A DNA stretch of 36,903 nt from JAFEDN01 sp965651935 (lineage in GTDB: Bacteria; Pseudomonadota; Gammaproteobacteria; Coxiellales; Coxiellaceae): contig CBFGTC010000017.1 of assembly GCA_965651935.1 (NCBI GenBank), forward strand, positions 1 through 36,903. Reading direction: 5' to 3'. Below, in pieces: positions 1-6,589 of this stretch. The position numbers and the translations under genes were made by a program. Position 1 is the first letter of the stretch. Every line of letters starts with the position of its first letter. The notes below the pieces were generated by a model, which saw only the letters and a program-made list of their open reading frames with translations, was not told where the DNA came from and searched no databases.

Positions 1-83
1 AAAAATCTTTTAAAAAATCAATAACATTTTTAGGTGGTATTTTTAGGGGCTTACGTTTTGGTTTTGGTAGCCGGCCATCGTAA
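1..83 (+). CDS. C-terminal tail of an unidentified gene entering from the left edge
   Basis: The frame starting at base 3 is open to a TAA at 81-83 and gives 26 residues ending in LRFGFGSRPS, a basic, glycine-rich tail. There is no start codon inside the window, so if real this is the end of a gene that begins upstream. The family cannot be recognised from so little sequence. An open run of this length can occur by chance in AT-rich DNA, so confidence is low. Confidence 0.28.
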   Translation, partial: KSFKKSITFLGGIFRGLRFGFGSRPS

Positions 84-140
84 AGAAGTTTATCGTTAAT
101 TTTATTATGGATTTTTAATTATTTTTTACGGAGTATATTT

Positions 141-245
141 ATGTCTAGTATTACCCTTCTATTCCTATCAATTATAATGTCTTTTTTTCTCTGATATTAT
201 CGTTGTTTACTTTTTGGTCGTTGTACCTTTAGAAGGGTAAAATAA
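141..245 (+). pseudogene. Short hydrophobic frame interrupted by one TGA
   Basis: An ATG at 141 follows a plausible ribosome-binding site (ACGGAG at 129-134). It encodes a hydrophobic 17-residue stretch, MSSITLLFLSIIMSFFL, before a TGA at 192-194. The same frame then stays open to TAA at 243-245 (YYRCLLFGRCTFRRVK). Read through, it would be a 34-residue peptide with one membrane segment and a basic tail. The next frame starts 2 bases later. This may be a nonsense-mutated small gene or chance; no family is recognised. Confidence 0.28.
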
Positions 246-247
246 AA

Positions 248-799
248 ATGAAGCAGCCAACACAAATAGCTTTTGGCTATGATAGCTTTGGTGTTGGGGA
301 GTCTAAAATTTATTTAAGAACTCTTATTGTCAGTACAGCAAAATGGGGGCGTATTATTGTGAACATTTTTCTTAAAGTTCACCGTGGAGAATCATTGCAA
401 AATTTTAATATTTGAATATATGGACAAAAAAATAATTTGTCACGAGGAAGCGGTATTTATATAGGTCAAGATGGGGTTGTGTGTGATCATCATTTTTTAT
501 TACCAAAGGACTGTAATAGCTATGAGTTTTCTCCAGGAAGCTATAATATTGAGATATATTTTTTAATTTTGGGTTTAAAAAAATACTTTTTAGTTAAAAC
601 TTTAAAACTGACGTTGAGCCATAAACATGTTAAAGATATTAGAGAAGGGAAAATGATATTTTTTGATTGGGCGCCAAATACTAAAACATATTATGCGAGT
701 GTTCACGATTCTAGAAAACAGAAAATATCTGAAGATTTTAAGATAATGGAAAACTTATACAAACTGCGTGATGTAGATTCAAGAGGAAAAATGGAATAA
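248..799 (+). pseudogene. Unknown protein gene split by an in-frame TGA
   Basis: ATG at 248 has a Shine-Dalgarno-like AGAAGGG at 231-237. The frame runs 55 codons to a TGA at 413-415, then continues in exactly the same frame to TAA at 797-799. The downstream part holds 128 residues and contains the pattern FFDWAPNTKTYYASVHDSR. Because both halves share a frame and the downstream half has normal coding character, a single nonsense mutation (for instance TGG to TGA) in a 183-residue protein is the simplest reading. A secondary start at TTG 437 could still give a 120-aa product. No known domain is recognised and the start has no signal peptide. TGA is used as a real stop elsewhere in the window (hsdM, hsdS, hsdR), so reassignment of TGA is unlikely. 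Confidence 0.45.
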
Positions 800-801
800 T
801 G

Positions 802-1317
802 TTAGTTATCCCATGATTTCGGTAAAAAGACATAACAGCTGGAACCCCCGATGCTGGGTAAATATTCGCGGCGATAAGCGACTTGATGTTCTCCCGGCTC
901 TAACCAGCCTTCCGTCAGCAGCAATTGAGCGACGGTGCGGTAATCAAAACCAGCGCATAATTCTTCGCGAAAGATTCTGGCAGCACTCTGCCCCAACCGG
1001 ATGCAATAGCATTGCGGCAAAGGCGTTGGCAATCGCTAACACTAATCGCGAATTGCCTATGCAGCGTGCGGCGATGTGTTGTTGCCATTCCGCTAATGTG
1101 CGGGATTGCCGATAAGGGTTCGATAAATGATCGGCTTGGTAAATGACGGGTTCAGGTGTTTCACCGAAAGCTTACGCTGCCGGAGGTGATTGCGCTGATA
1201 CCCAATTGGGTCAAGTGATCAGCACACCATTCACCCTCTACAATCCACACGACCGCTTGCGGATTTTGCAGGAGTGCCGGTAACCCGTACAGCGGTTATT
1301 TCTGCGGAAAAGACGGT
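802..1317 (-). pseudogene. Relic of a DUF927/toprim-type mobile-element primase
   Basis: On the minus strand three pieces follow the order of DUF927-family primase/helicase proteins of phages and integrative elements. First (about 1300-1200) comes a toprim-like piece, VVWIVEGEWCADHLTQLG. Then (about 1180-1020) comes the DUF927 core, with YQADHLSNPYRQSRTLAEWQ and GNSRLVLAIANAFAAMLL. Last (1010-802) is the C-terminal part with FREELCAGFDYRTVAQLL and a terminal LPSIGGSSCYVF. The pieces are in different frames, and the central ATP-binding part expected after the AAMLL segment is missing, so the gene has an internal deletion and frameshifts. The last piece alone can be read as a 76-aa frame but is unlikely to be functional. 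It is evidence of a past phage, plasmid or ICE insertion. Confidence 0.6.
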
Positions 1318-1431
1318 TCACATACTTTCAGTTTTACATTCTATAGGAGAAGGTATTTTCAGACCTGCTGGCTCATAAACATTTTGTATAAGCCTCGTTA
1401 GTTCCAAAGGAATGGGTTCGATTTTTTTCAT
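1318..1431 (-). pseudogene. Probable N-terminal fragment of a MepB-family protein
   Basis: The ATG (complement of 1429-1431) overlaps the TGA of the upstream NmrA relic in an ATGA arrangement, as in an operon. The 37 residues include RLIQNVYEPAGLKIPSPIE, which resembles the start of MepB-family proteins (a conserved YEPxGF..S.PI..E.ES pattern). The frame ends at a TGA (1318-1320), where the sequence changes into primase-like material. I read this as a gene truncated by recombination with the neighbouring mobile element. The MepB assignment rests on about 25 residues from memory of the family and is tentative. Confidence 0.4.
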
Positions 1432-2140
1432 TGCCAAAATTCCTTATAGTCATATTCATACTGCTCGAATGAAATAGGCGGTCGCCCCAGCATATCGGTG
1501 ACATGGCTGAATAAGACAGCCGATAAAATTTCGACGACTTGCTGATGAGTGATTGCTTGAGAGCCGGTTAAAATAAACGTCTTGCAATTCTGATGGTTAT
1601 TCAGTAAAAGCTTCGCAGTGACTTCGCCAATATCTCGTGCATCGATAAATCTGGTTGGGTACCGGCAGCATAAATGTTGATTAATTTTTTTGTTGAATTT
1701 GATTTAAATAAAAAGTATTAAAATTCTGCATGAAAAAATTGGGTCGTAAATGCACATGTGTAATATTTTGGTCGTTAAGGTGTCTTTCGAATGTGAGAAT
1801 GTAGGGTAATTTTCTGCGCTCATTGCTGAAAGATGAACAATATTTTCGATATTCATGTTCTTGACGTAATCAATAATTTTTTTGCCATCAGAATTTCTGT
1901 GTCTTTATTTGTTGAAGGGATCAATAAAAATAATTTATTGATGCCATTCAATGCTTGCACGATAGTTTCTAATTTTTCTAAGTCTAGAGAAATTACTTCT
2001 GCGCCAAGTTTTGCGAGTAATGCAGAATTTTTTGGTTGATGTACTGCTGCTTTGACTTTTATTTTTTGAGAGCATAGGTATTTAACGACTTCATAGCCTA
2101 CTTTGCCTATCGCTCCTATGATTAATATTTTTTTGCTCAA
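1428..2140 (-). pseudogene. Frameshifted NmrA/SDR-type NAD(P)-binding protein
   Basis: The N-terminal part (2140 to about 1870, TTG start overlapping the stop of the upstream gene) has a Rossmann fold opening: SKKILIIGAIGKVGYEVVKY with a G-x-x-G-x-x-G nucleotide-binding loop, then LLIPSTNKDTE. The frame then breaks. Continuations in other frames give IDYVKNMNIENIVHLSAMSA, then LNDQNITHVHLRPNFFMQNF, and finally FIDARDIGEVTAKLL and LTGSQAITHQQVVEILS up to TGA at 1428-1430. This order is that of NmrA-like/NAD(P)H-binding oxidoreductases of about 280 residues. At least three frameshifts make it a pseudogene. It was probably the third gene of the LysR-controlled cluster. Confidence 0.75.
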
Positions 2141-2379
2141 TCAGCTTCACAATGAATGTCGAAAGCTTTGGTATTAACGTATTTTTGCAGTAAGATGATG
2201 ATATATTTTGATTTTTCAGGTGACCCTGGATGAGCAATCTGCCGAGTCACGTGTGCTCTTAAACACCCTTTCTCTTTTTGTTTTGTTAGGGATAATAATT
2301 CTTTAAACTTATCCCATAACTCTTTTTCATGATTTTTCTTAGGTAGCCACTCAGAAACGACAAAAACATGTTCAGACAT
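2137..2379 (-). CDS. Antibiotic biosynthesis monooxygenase (ABM)-like small protein, possibly C-terminally truncated
   Basis: The 80-residue product opens with HVFVVSEWLPKKNHEKELWD and continues FKELLSLTKQKEKGCLRAHV. This is the beta-alpha pattern of dimeric ABM (alpha/beta barrel) proteins, in which x-V-x-x-x-W/x-P-K-K precedes a helix and a GCL..xV strand. Family members act as small monooxygenases or stress proteins, often beside quinone or aldehyde detoxification genes. The expected last strand and helix after FDIHCEAD are missing: the reading frame stops and runs straight into the TTG start of the NmrA relic. The C-terminus may therefore have been lost in the deletion that degraded the neighbour. 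A GGAG lies 11 bases before the ATG. It follows the YciI-like gene by 39 bases and is presumably co-transcribed with it. Confidence 0.62.
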   Translation of the reverse strand: MSEHVFVVSEWLPKKNHEKELWDKFKELLSLTKQKEKGCLRAHVTRQIAHPGSPEKSKYIIILLQKYVNTKAFDIHCEAD

Positions 2380-2418
2380 ATAGATGGCTCCAATTAAATT
2401 GAAGATTATATCTTCCTC

Positions 2419-2709
2419 TTACATCGCTTGCAGGAAAGCCAGCTGTTGGCTAGTTGCCTTGCAATCAAAATCAATGATCTGATATTCCGCAGCATCTGCT
2501 TTAACAAAAGAATCTTCTGCAATAATTGCCTTCAGCTTTTGTTTATCCATAGATTTTACTAGAATCGCTCCACCTAATTTACTTTTTTTAGGGCCGGCGA
2601 ACAAAAAGACGCCTTCCTCGATATATCGCTTAACCCATTCAGCATGAGATGGCGCATGTACAGCGACTTGTTCCGGTGATTGAGTGTATCCGACGATTAA
2701 TAAAAACAT
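2419..2709 (-). CDS. YciI-family protein
   Basis: The 96-residue protein has the YCII fold pattern. The opening strand FLLIVGYTQSP is followed by a conserved H and the helix HAEWVKRYIEEGVFLFAGP, then LGGAILVKSMDKQKLKAIIA and AEDSFVKADAAEY. This corresponds to the family's H..(W/H)....G.l..aGP...g..iv...s..ea..l...DPf...g...y layout, and its length matches the usual 90-100. YciI-like domains are small dimeric ferredoxin-like proteins; many are of unknown function and some act as dehalogenase-type enzymes. The ATG has a strong AGGAG site just upstream. It is the first gene of a minus-strand unit transcribed away from the LysR gene. Confidence 0.85.
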   Translation of the reverse strand: MFLLIVGYTQSPEQVAVHAPSHAEWVKRYIEEGVFLFAGPKKSKLGGAILVKSMDKQKLKAIIAEDSFVKADAAEYQIIDFDCKATSQQLAFLQAM

Positions 2710-2777
2710 GGTATTTCTCCTCTTGTATTAAATTAAGTAAGGCTATTGTAATGCTCGCATTAGGTATATACAATACT

Positions 2778-2815
2778 TATAATAGTAAAATAATTATTGC
2801 TAAAATAGCAATAAT
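2778..2815 (+). promoter_or_regulatory. lysR promoter and probable LysR operator (23-bp perfect palindrome)
   Basis: A TATAAT at 2778-2783 is a good -10 for the LysR gene; no good -35 is visible at the right distance. Ten bases downstream lies a perfect inverted repeat, ATTATTGCTA (2793-2802), then AAA, then TAGCAATAAT (2806-2815). It ends 12 bases before the lysR ATG. LysR-type regulators bind dyads with a T-N11-A core, which this palindrome contains. Its position over the transcription start suggests autorepression, and it sits in the shared region with the divergent YciI-like gene. This is an inference from position and symmetry. Confidence 0.5.
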
Positions 2816-2827
2816 GGGGCAAGAGAA

Positions 2828-3715
2828 ATGTTGGAAGATATTAGTGCATTTTGCGCAGTGGTTGAGCAGAAAAGCTTCTCAAGGGCGGCGAAACAACTGG
2901 GCGTATCGACAGCTGTTATCACCAGACGAGTAGCACGACTGGAAAAATCTCTGGATACACGCTTGTTGCACCGAACCACTCGCCTGGTTTCTCTCACTGA
3001 ACCGGGCCAGGCTTTTTACACTCAGGTACGTGATTTACTAGACGCACTGGAATCCAGCAAAAAAACCGTCAAAAGTTTCACGCAAGAAGTCACCGGTACG
3101 CTCAAAATAGGTTTGCCGGCTTCAATCAGTTATCTGCATTTAACCCCTAATTTGCATCACTTTACTAAAAAATTTCCACAGCTGAAAATTCAAATCGTCC
3201 ATGGCAACCATTTACTGGATTTATTGCGTGAGAGCTTCGATCTGATTATCTATTGCAGCACATTGCCGGACTCTAATTTTCATTATCAAAAATTGGGTGA
3301 TTGGCGCAAAATTATCTGTGCTTCTCCGGATTATCTGAATAAATTTGGCAAACCGAAAACTCCGGATGATTTAGCAGAACATCACTGCCTCGATCATTAT
3401 GATAATTATCAGAGGGTCTGGAAATTTAGTCAGCATAATAAATTAAAAACTATTGCCATTCACAGTGAAATTTTGGCCAATAGCAGTATGGATTTGAAAA
3501 ATCTGGCAGTCCTCGGGCATGGGATTGCTTATCTGCCGAGCTTTACTGTTTATCAGGAATTAAAATCGGGACGATTGATTTCATTACTTGAAGATTTTCA
3601 CCCCCCTAAAATTGGGATTTTTGCGGTTTACCCCAGTCATCAATATATGAGCAAGAAATCTCAGTTGTTTCTGGATTTTCTAAAAAAATTGCTCGCACCA
3701 GTGTTAGCTCTTTAA
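2828..3715 (+). CDS. LysR-family transcriptional regulator
   Basis: The 295-residue protein has the standard LysR length. Residues 1-60 form the winged helix-turn-helix: FCAVVEQKSFSRAAKQLGVS is followed by VARLEKSLDTRLLHRTTR and a LTEPGQAFY wing. The region from about residue 90 is a periplasmic-binding-protein-like effector domain with the LKIGLPASISYLHLTP pattern. It most resembles the CrgA/AaeR-like subgroup that regulates adjacent oxidoreductase genes. It is divergent from the YciI/ABM/NmrA-relic cluster, and a perfect palindrome lies between them, so it probably controls that cluster. The gene appears intact, although part of its presumed regulon is decayed. Confidence 0.95.
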   Translation: MLEDISAFCAVVEQKSFSRAAKQLGVSTAVITRRVARLEKSLDTRLLHRTTRLVSLTEPGQAFYTQVRDLLDALESSKKTVKSFTQEVTGTLKIGLPASISYLHLTPNLHHFTKKFPQLKIQIVHGNHLLDLLRESFDLIIYCSTLPDSNFHYQKLGDWRKIICASPDYLNKFGKPKTPDDLAEHHCLDHYDNYQRVWKFSQHNKLKTIAIHSEILANSSMDLKNLAVLGHGIAYLPSFTVYQELKSGRLISLLEDFHPPKIGIFAVYPSHQYMSKKSQLFLDFLKKLLAPVLAL

Positions 3716-3730
3716 ATAAAACAATGACTA

Positions 3731-3756
3731 AAAGATTGCAGTAGATTACAATCTTT
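3731..3756 (+). terminator. Hairpin after lysR (possible terminator)
   Basis: AAAGATTG (3731-3738) and CAATCTTT (3749-3756) form an 8-bp stem with a 10-base loop, starting 15 bases after the lysR stop. There is no U-rich run behind it and the stem is A/T-rich, so it is at best a weak terminator. Confidence 0.3.
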
Positions 3757-3793
3757 CGAGGTTAGAATAGTCCACACTACAGGAGTAGTTGCT

Positions 3794-4156
3794 ATGAAAA
3801 TATTAAAAACAGCTGGTTTAGTATTGTTACAAGATGAAAGGGTTCTATTTGCCTCCAGCCGTAAAAAAATGCTTTTTACTTACCAGGCGGGAAATTAGAG
3901 TACGGAGAGACTTCAGAGGAAGCATTAATACGAGAAATCCGGGAAGAACTTACTCTAAATCTGGTTGCTGAAAAACTTTATTTTTGCTGCATATTACTGC
4001 TCCTACATTTGGAATGCCGGATACCTTGACGGAGCAAGATTGTTTCAGCTACGAATTAGAAACTCTTACTTTCAAACCATCAGCTTTGATGCAATTTCTT
4101 TTGTTCGGATTTTTGATCCAGGATCCAGGTATTATTGTTGTATTGTTACAACTTGA
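3794..4156 (+). pseudogene. Nudix hydrolase pseudogene with homopolymer frameshifts
   Basis: An ATG at 3794 with AGGAG at 3781-3785 starts KILKTAGLVLLQDERVLFAS. The frame is lost at a run of seven A (3863-3869); one extra A would restore NAFYLPGGK. The next frame carries an almost complete Nudix box (G-x5-E-x7-R-E-U-x-E-E): GGKLEYGETSEEALIREIRE followed by EL. A second shift near 3980 is needed to reach HITAPTFGMPDTLTEQDCF and ELETLTFKPSA. Nudix proteins hydrolyse nucleoside diphosphates linked to other groups. Two independent shifts plus a ragged 3' end support a pseudogene rather than a sequencing error. From 4157 to the next gene nothing else is recognisable. Confidence 0.75.
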
Positions 4157-4322
4157 GAGGAGTTATTCTAAAGAAGCTACGGCTTCTTTTTGCCGATATT
4201 TTTTATCGCCCGCATTCGCTGATTTTGAGAATAATTTTTTCTTTGATCAACATTCAGCGTTATCATTCCTGTAACATCTTAAAATCGAAGAAAATCGGCT
4301 ATTCACGGGCGACTATTTATAG

Positions 4323-4350
4323 TATAATCTTTGCCCATATTGACTTGAGG
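4323..4350 (+). promoter_or_regulatory. Likely -10 box and ribosome-binding site of the ABC exporter gene
   Basis: TATAAT at 4323-4328 is a consensus -10 about 30 bases before the ATG at 4358. The hexamer 17 bases upstream (4300-4305, TATTCA) is a poor -35. TTGAGG at 4345-4350 is the ribosome-binding site, 7 bases from the ATG, and supports that start. Confidence 0.4.
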
Positions 4351-4357
4351 TGCTGAT

Positions 4358-6163
4358 ATGTCGACTCAATTACTGCCTAAAACATTGGGTTCATTTATCC
4401 TATTTTTTCTAAAGAAACATAAGCTGGGTTTATTTTTTTTCTTTACAGTGGCACTGATCTGGTCATTTGAACTATCGATCTCTCCTTATTTATTGAAACT
4501 GATTATTGATGGGGTAAATCAACAAGCCGCCCACCCTAGTCAATTATTGAGTGTTATCTTGTGGCCCGCGATATTGTATGCCGGTATGTCGGTTTTACTA
4601 AACATTACTTTTCGAATTTATGATTGGATGTGCTTAATTTTATTCCCTAAAATTAAAACCGATATCATTATGGCGACATTTACCTACTTGTCTCAACACT
4701 CCTACAGCTACTTTCAAGAAAATTTTGCCGGCAGTTTGGCTAAAAAAATTCAAGATTTGGCGCAAAGTACTGAACCTGTGATTAAAGTGATTAGTGAAAT
4801 GTTTGTCCCCAGAACCATGGCTATTTTAATAGCCTCGTTCATGCTGACTATCGTGAGCCCCATTTTTTCAGCAATTTTATTGGCATGGGCAACTATTTTT
4901 ATCGCCGTCAGCTCATTCTTGGCCCTTCATTTTTCACATCATGCCACTGAATATGCTGAATCCTATAGCCAATTAAATGGATCTCTGGTCGACAGCATTT
5001 CTAATATTACGACCAGTAAAATTTTTGCAAACGAACATTTAGAGCAATCACGAATTAATAACTTCTTGTCAAATGTGAATACTAAAGATAGAACCATGCA
5101 GCGCTCAATGATGAAATTATATTTTATCCAAGGAATAGGCATTACTTTTTTAGTCATATTTATGTTGAGTACTTTAATTTATGGCAGAATGCATGGCTGG
5201 ATCACGGTGGGTGATTTTGCCTTCGTGCTGAGCTTATCTTTTTCCATTAGCATGACCATTTGGGATCTTGCTCAACAACTGGTGCGTTTTACTCAGGATA
5301 TCGGAAAATGTCAGCAGGCGCTTAGTATTATTACTCCCACACAGACCATTCAAGACCAAACCATGGCTAAACCGCTCGTTATTGATCGAGGCGAAATCTA
5401 TTTTAATCACATTCATTTTAGCTATTTAAAAAATAGAACGCTCTTTAAAGAGTTTTCATTATTAATTCCCGCCGGACAAAAAGTTGGGTTAGTGGGATTC
5501 TCAGGCAGTGGCAAATCCACTTTTGCCAAACTTATTCTCCGGCTGTTTGATTTACAACAGGGCAGCATACTGATTGATAACCAAGATATTAAAACTGTCT
5601 CTCAACGCAGCTTACGTCAGCAAATTGCCATGATTCCTCAAGATCCAGAACTATTTCATCGGACTATTATGGAAAATATTCGTTATGGTCGACCGAATGC
5701 AACGGACGCTGAAGTGATCGCCGCCGCAAAAAAAGTCCATTGTGATGAATTTATTCAACAACTCCCGGAAAATTATCAAGCACTGGTTGGCGAACGCGGC
5801 GTTAAATTATCGGGTGGTCAACGTCAACGAATTGCTATTGCACGGGCCATTTTAAAAGCAGCGCCAATTTTAATTTTGGATGAAGCCACTTCTTCACTCG
5901 ATTCCGCCACTGAACATCATATTCAGCAAGGGTTGCATTCACTCATGAATAATAAGACCACCATCGTCATTGCCCATCGCTTATCAACTTTGCAAAAAAT
6001 GGACCGGATTTTATTTTTCAAAGATGGTGCGATTATCGAAGATGGTACTTTGGAAGAACTCCGTGCAAAAAAAGGTTGCTTCGCCAAACTTTGGGATATG
6101 CAAAGTGGGGGTTATTTACCTCAAAATTTGAACGAGTTAATATATGAACCATCATTTCAATAG
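4358..6163 (+). CDS. ABC exporter, fused membrane and ATP-binding domains
   Basis: This is a 601-residue half-transporter of the MsbA/multidrug type, of usual length. Residues about 20-325 form the six-helix transmembrane domain (for example FFFFTVALIWSFELSISPYL). Residues about 345-585 form the nucleotide-binding domain. Walker A is GFSGSGKST at about 380-388, the signature LSGGQRQR at about 484, Walker B ILILDEATSSLD with catalytic Glu at about 509, and the switch His lies in IVIAHRLS. It should dimerise in the inner membrane and export a hydrophobic or lipid-like substrate using ATP. The substrate cannot be told from sequence. It has its own promoter and a clean ribosome-binding site; neighbours on both sides are pseudogenes, so it appears to be kept under selection. 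Confidence 0.95.
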   Translation: MSTQLLPKTLGSFILFFLKKHKLGLFFFFTVALIWSFELSISPYLLKLIIDGVNQQAAHPSQLLSVILWPAILYAGMSVLLNITFRIYDWMCLILFPKIKTDIIMATFTYLSQHSYSYFQENFAGSLAKKIQDLAQSTEPVIKVISEMFVPRTMAILIASFMLTIVSPIFSAILLAWATIFIAVSSFLALHFSHHATEYAESYSQLNGSLVDSISNITTSKIFANEHLEQSRINNFLSNVNTKDRTMQRSMMKLYFIQGIGITFLVIFMLSTLIYGRMHGWITVGDFAFVLSLSFSISMTIWDLAQQLVRFTQDIGKCQQALSIITPTQTIQDQTMAKPLVIDRGEIYFNHIHFSYLKNRTLFKEFSLLIPAGQKVGLVGFSGSGKSTFAKLILRLFDLQQGSILIDNQDIKTVSQRSLRQQIAMIPQDPELFHRTIMENIRYGRPNATDAEVIAAAKKVHCDEFIQQLPENYQALVGERGVKLSGGQRQRIAIARAILKAAPILILDEATSSLDSATEHHIQQGLHSLMNNKTTIVIAHRLSTLQKMDRILFFKDGAIIEDGTLEELRAKKGCFAKLWDMQSGGYLPQNLNELIYEPSFQ

Positions 6164-6299
6164 AGACATAAGCCATCAACTGACTGCGTTAATGCTTCTG
6201 CACAAATACAGTCATTTAAAAGTACAAATTAGAATAAATGAATGGGAACACAAAGTAAAAAATATCCAGGATCTGGAAAAGCTAGTCTGGGAATTTTAG
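6144..6299 (+). CDS. Small unknown frame overlapping the ABC exporter end
   Basis: An ATG at 6144 lies 20 bases inside the ABC exporter 3' end in another frame and runs to TAG at 6297-6299, giving 51 residues. The sequence is helical and charged (KVKNIQDLEKLVWEF at the end). There is no clear ribosome-binding site and no recognisable family. It may be translationally coupled to the exporter, a remnant, or chance. Confidence 0.22.
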   Translation: MNHHFNRDISHQLTALMLLHKYSHLKVQIRINEWEHKVKNIQDLEKLVWEF

Positions 6300-6588
6300 T
6301 TTTTTCAGTAAAATTTTATTTTGAGTAACCGTCAAAAAATCCAGCCGAGCATGTAAGGAAACTTCGGCATGTTTACCAATTTCATTCCATTTTTTATGAT
6401 CTGCTGCAGACAAACTCAGAAATAAGCAACTTGTCGTCCGATGCCTTGACGTTTGAACTTGCGCATGATGAAAAACTGCGCCATGATAAAGTCAATGCCG
6501 GGTTCACTGCCACTTTTATTAACAATCGCAAAACCGGCTAATTCTCCATCATAGCGAACCAGAAATGGAAAAGCATCGGATTATGTCA
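6282..6588 (-). pseudogene. GNAT acetyltransferase relic
   Basis: On the minus strand, 6588 to 6416 reads DAFPFLVRYDGELAGFAIVN and then FIMRKFKRQGIGRQVAYF before a TGA (6416-6418). The R-x-x-G-I-G-R-x-V pattern is the acetyl-CoA binding loop of GNAT N-acetyltransferases, and the preceding strands fit that fold. The N-terminal third and the C-terminal region are absent. A second frame, open to TAG at 6282-6284, carries AADHKKWNEIGKHAEVSLHA, whose identity is unknown and which may be part of another broken gene. It ends within a few bases of the next gene's stop codon. Confidence 0.55.
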
Positions 6589-6589
6589 G

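Noticed and set aside
141..799. Genome-wide reassignment of TGA to Trp
   Set aside because: hsdM, hsdS and hsdR all end in TGA at positions where the next gene begins, so TGA is used as a stop.
813..1115. Plus-strand 100-aa frame
   Set aside because: It overlaps the DUF927-like relic, whose recognisable protein motifs are on the minus strand; the plus frame matches nothing.
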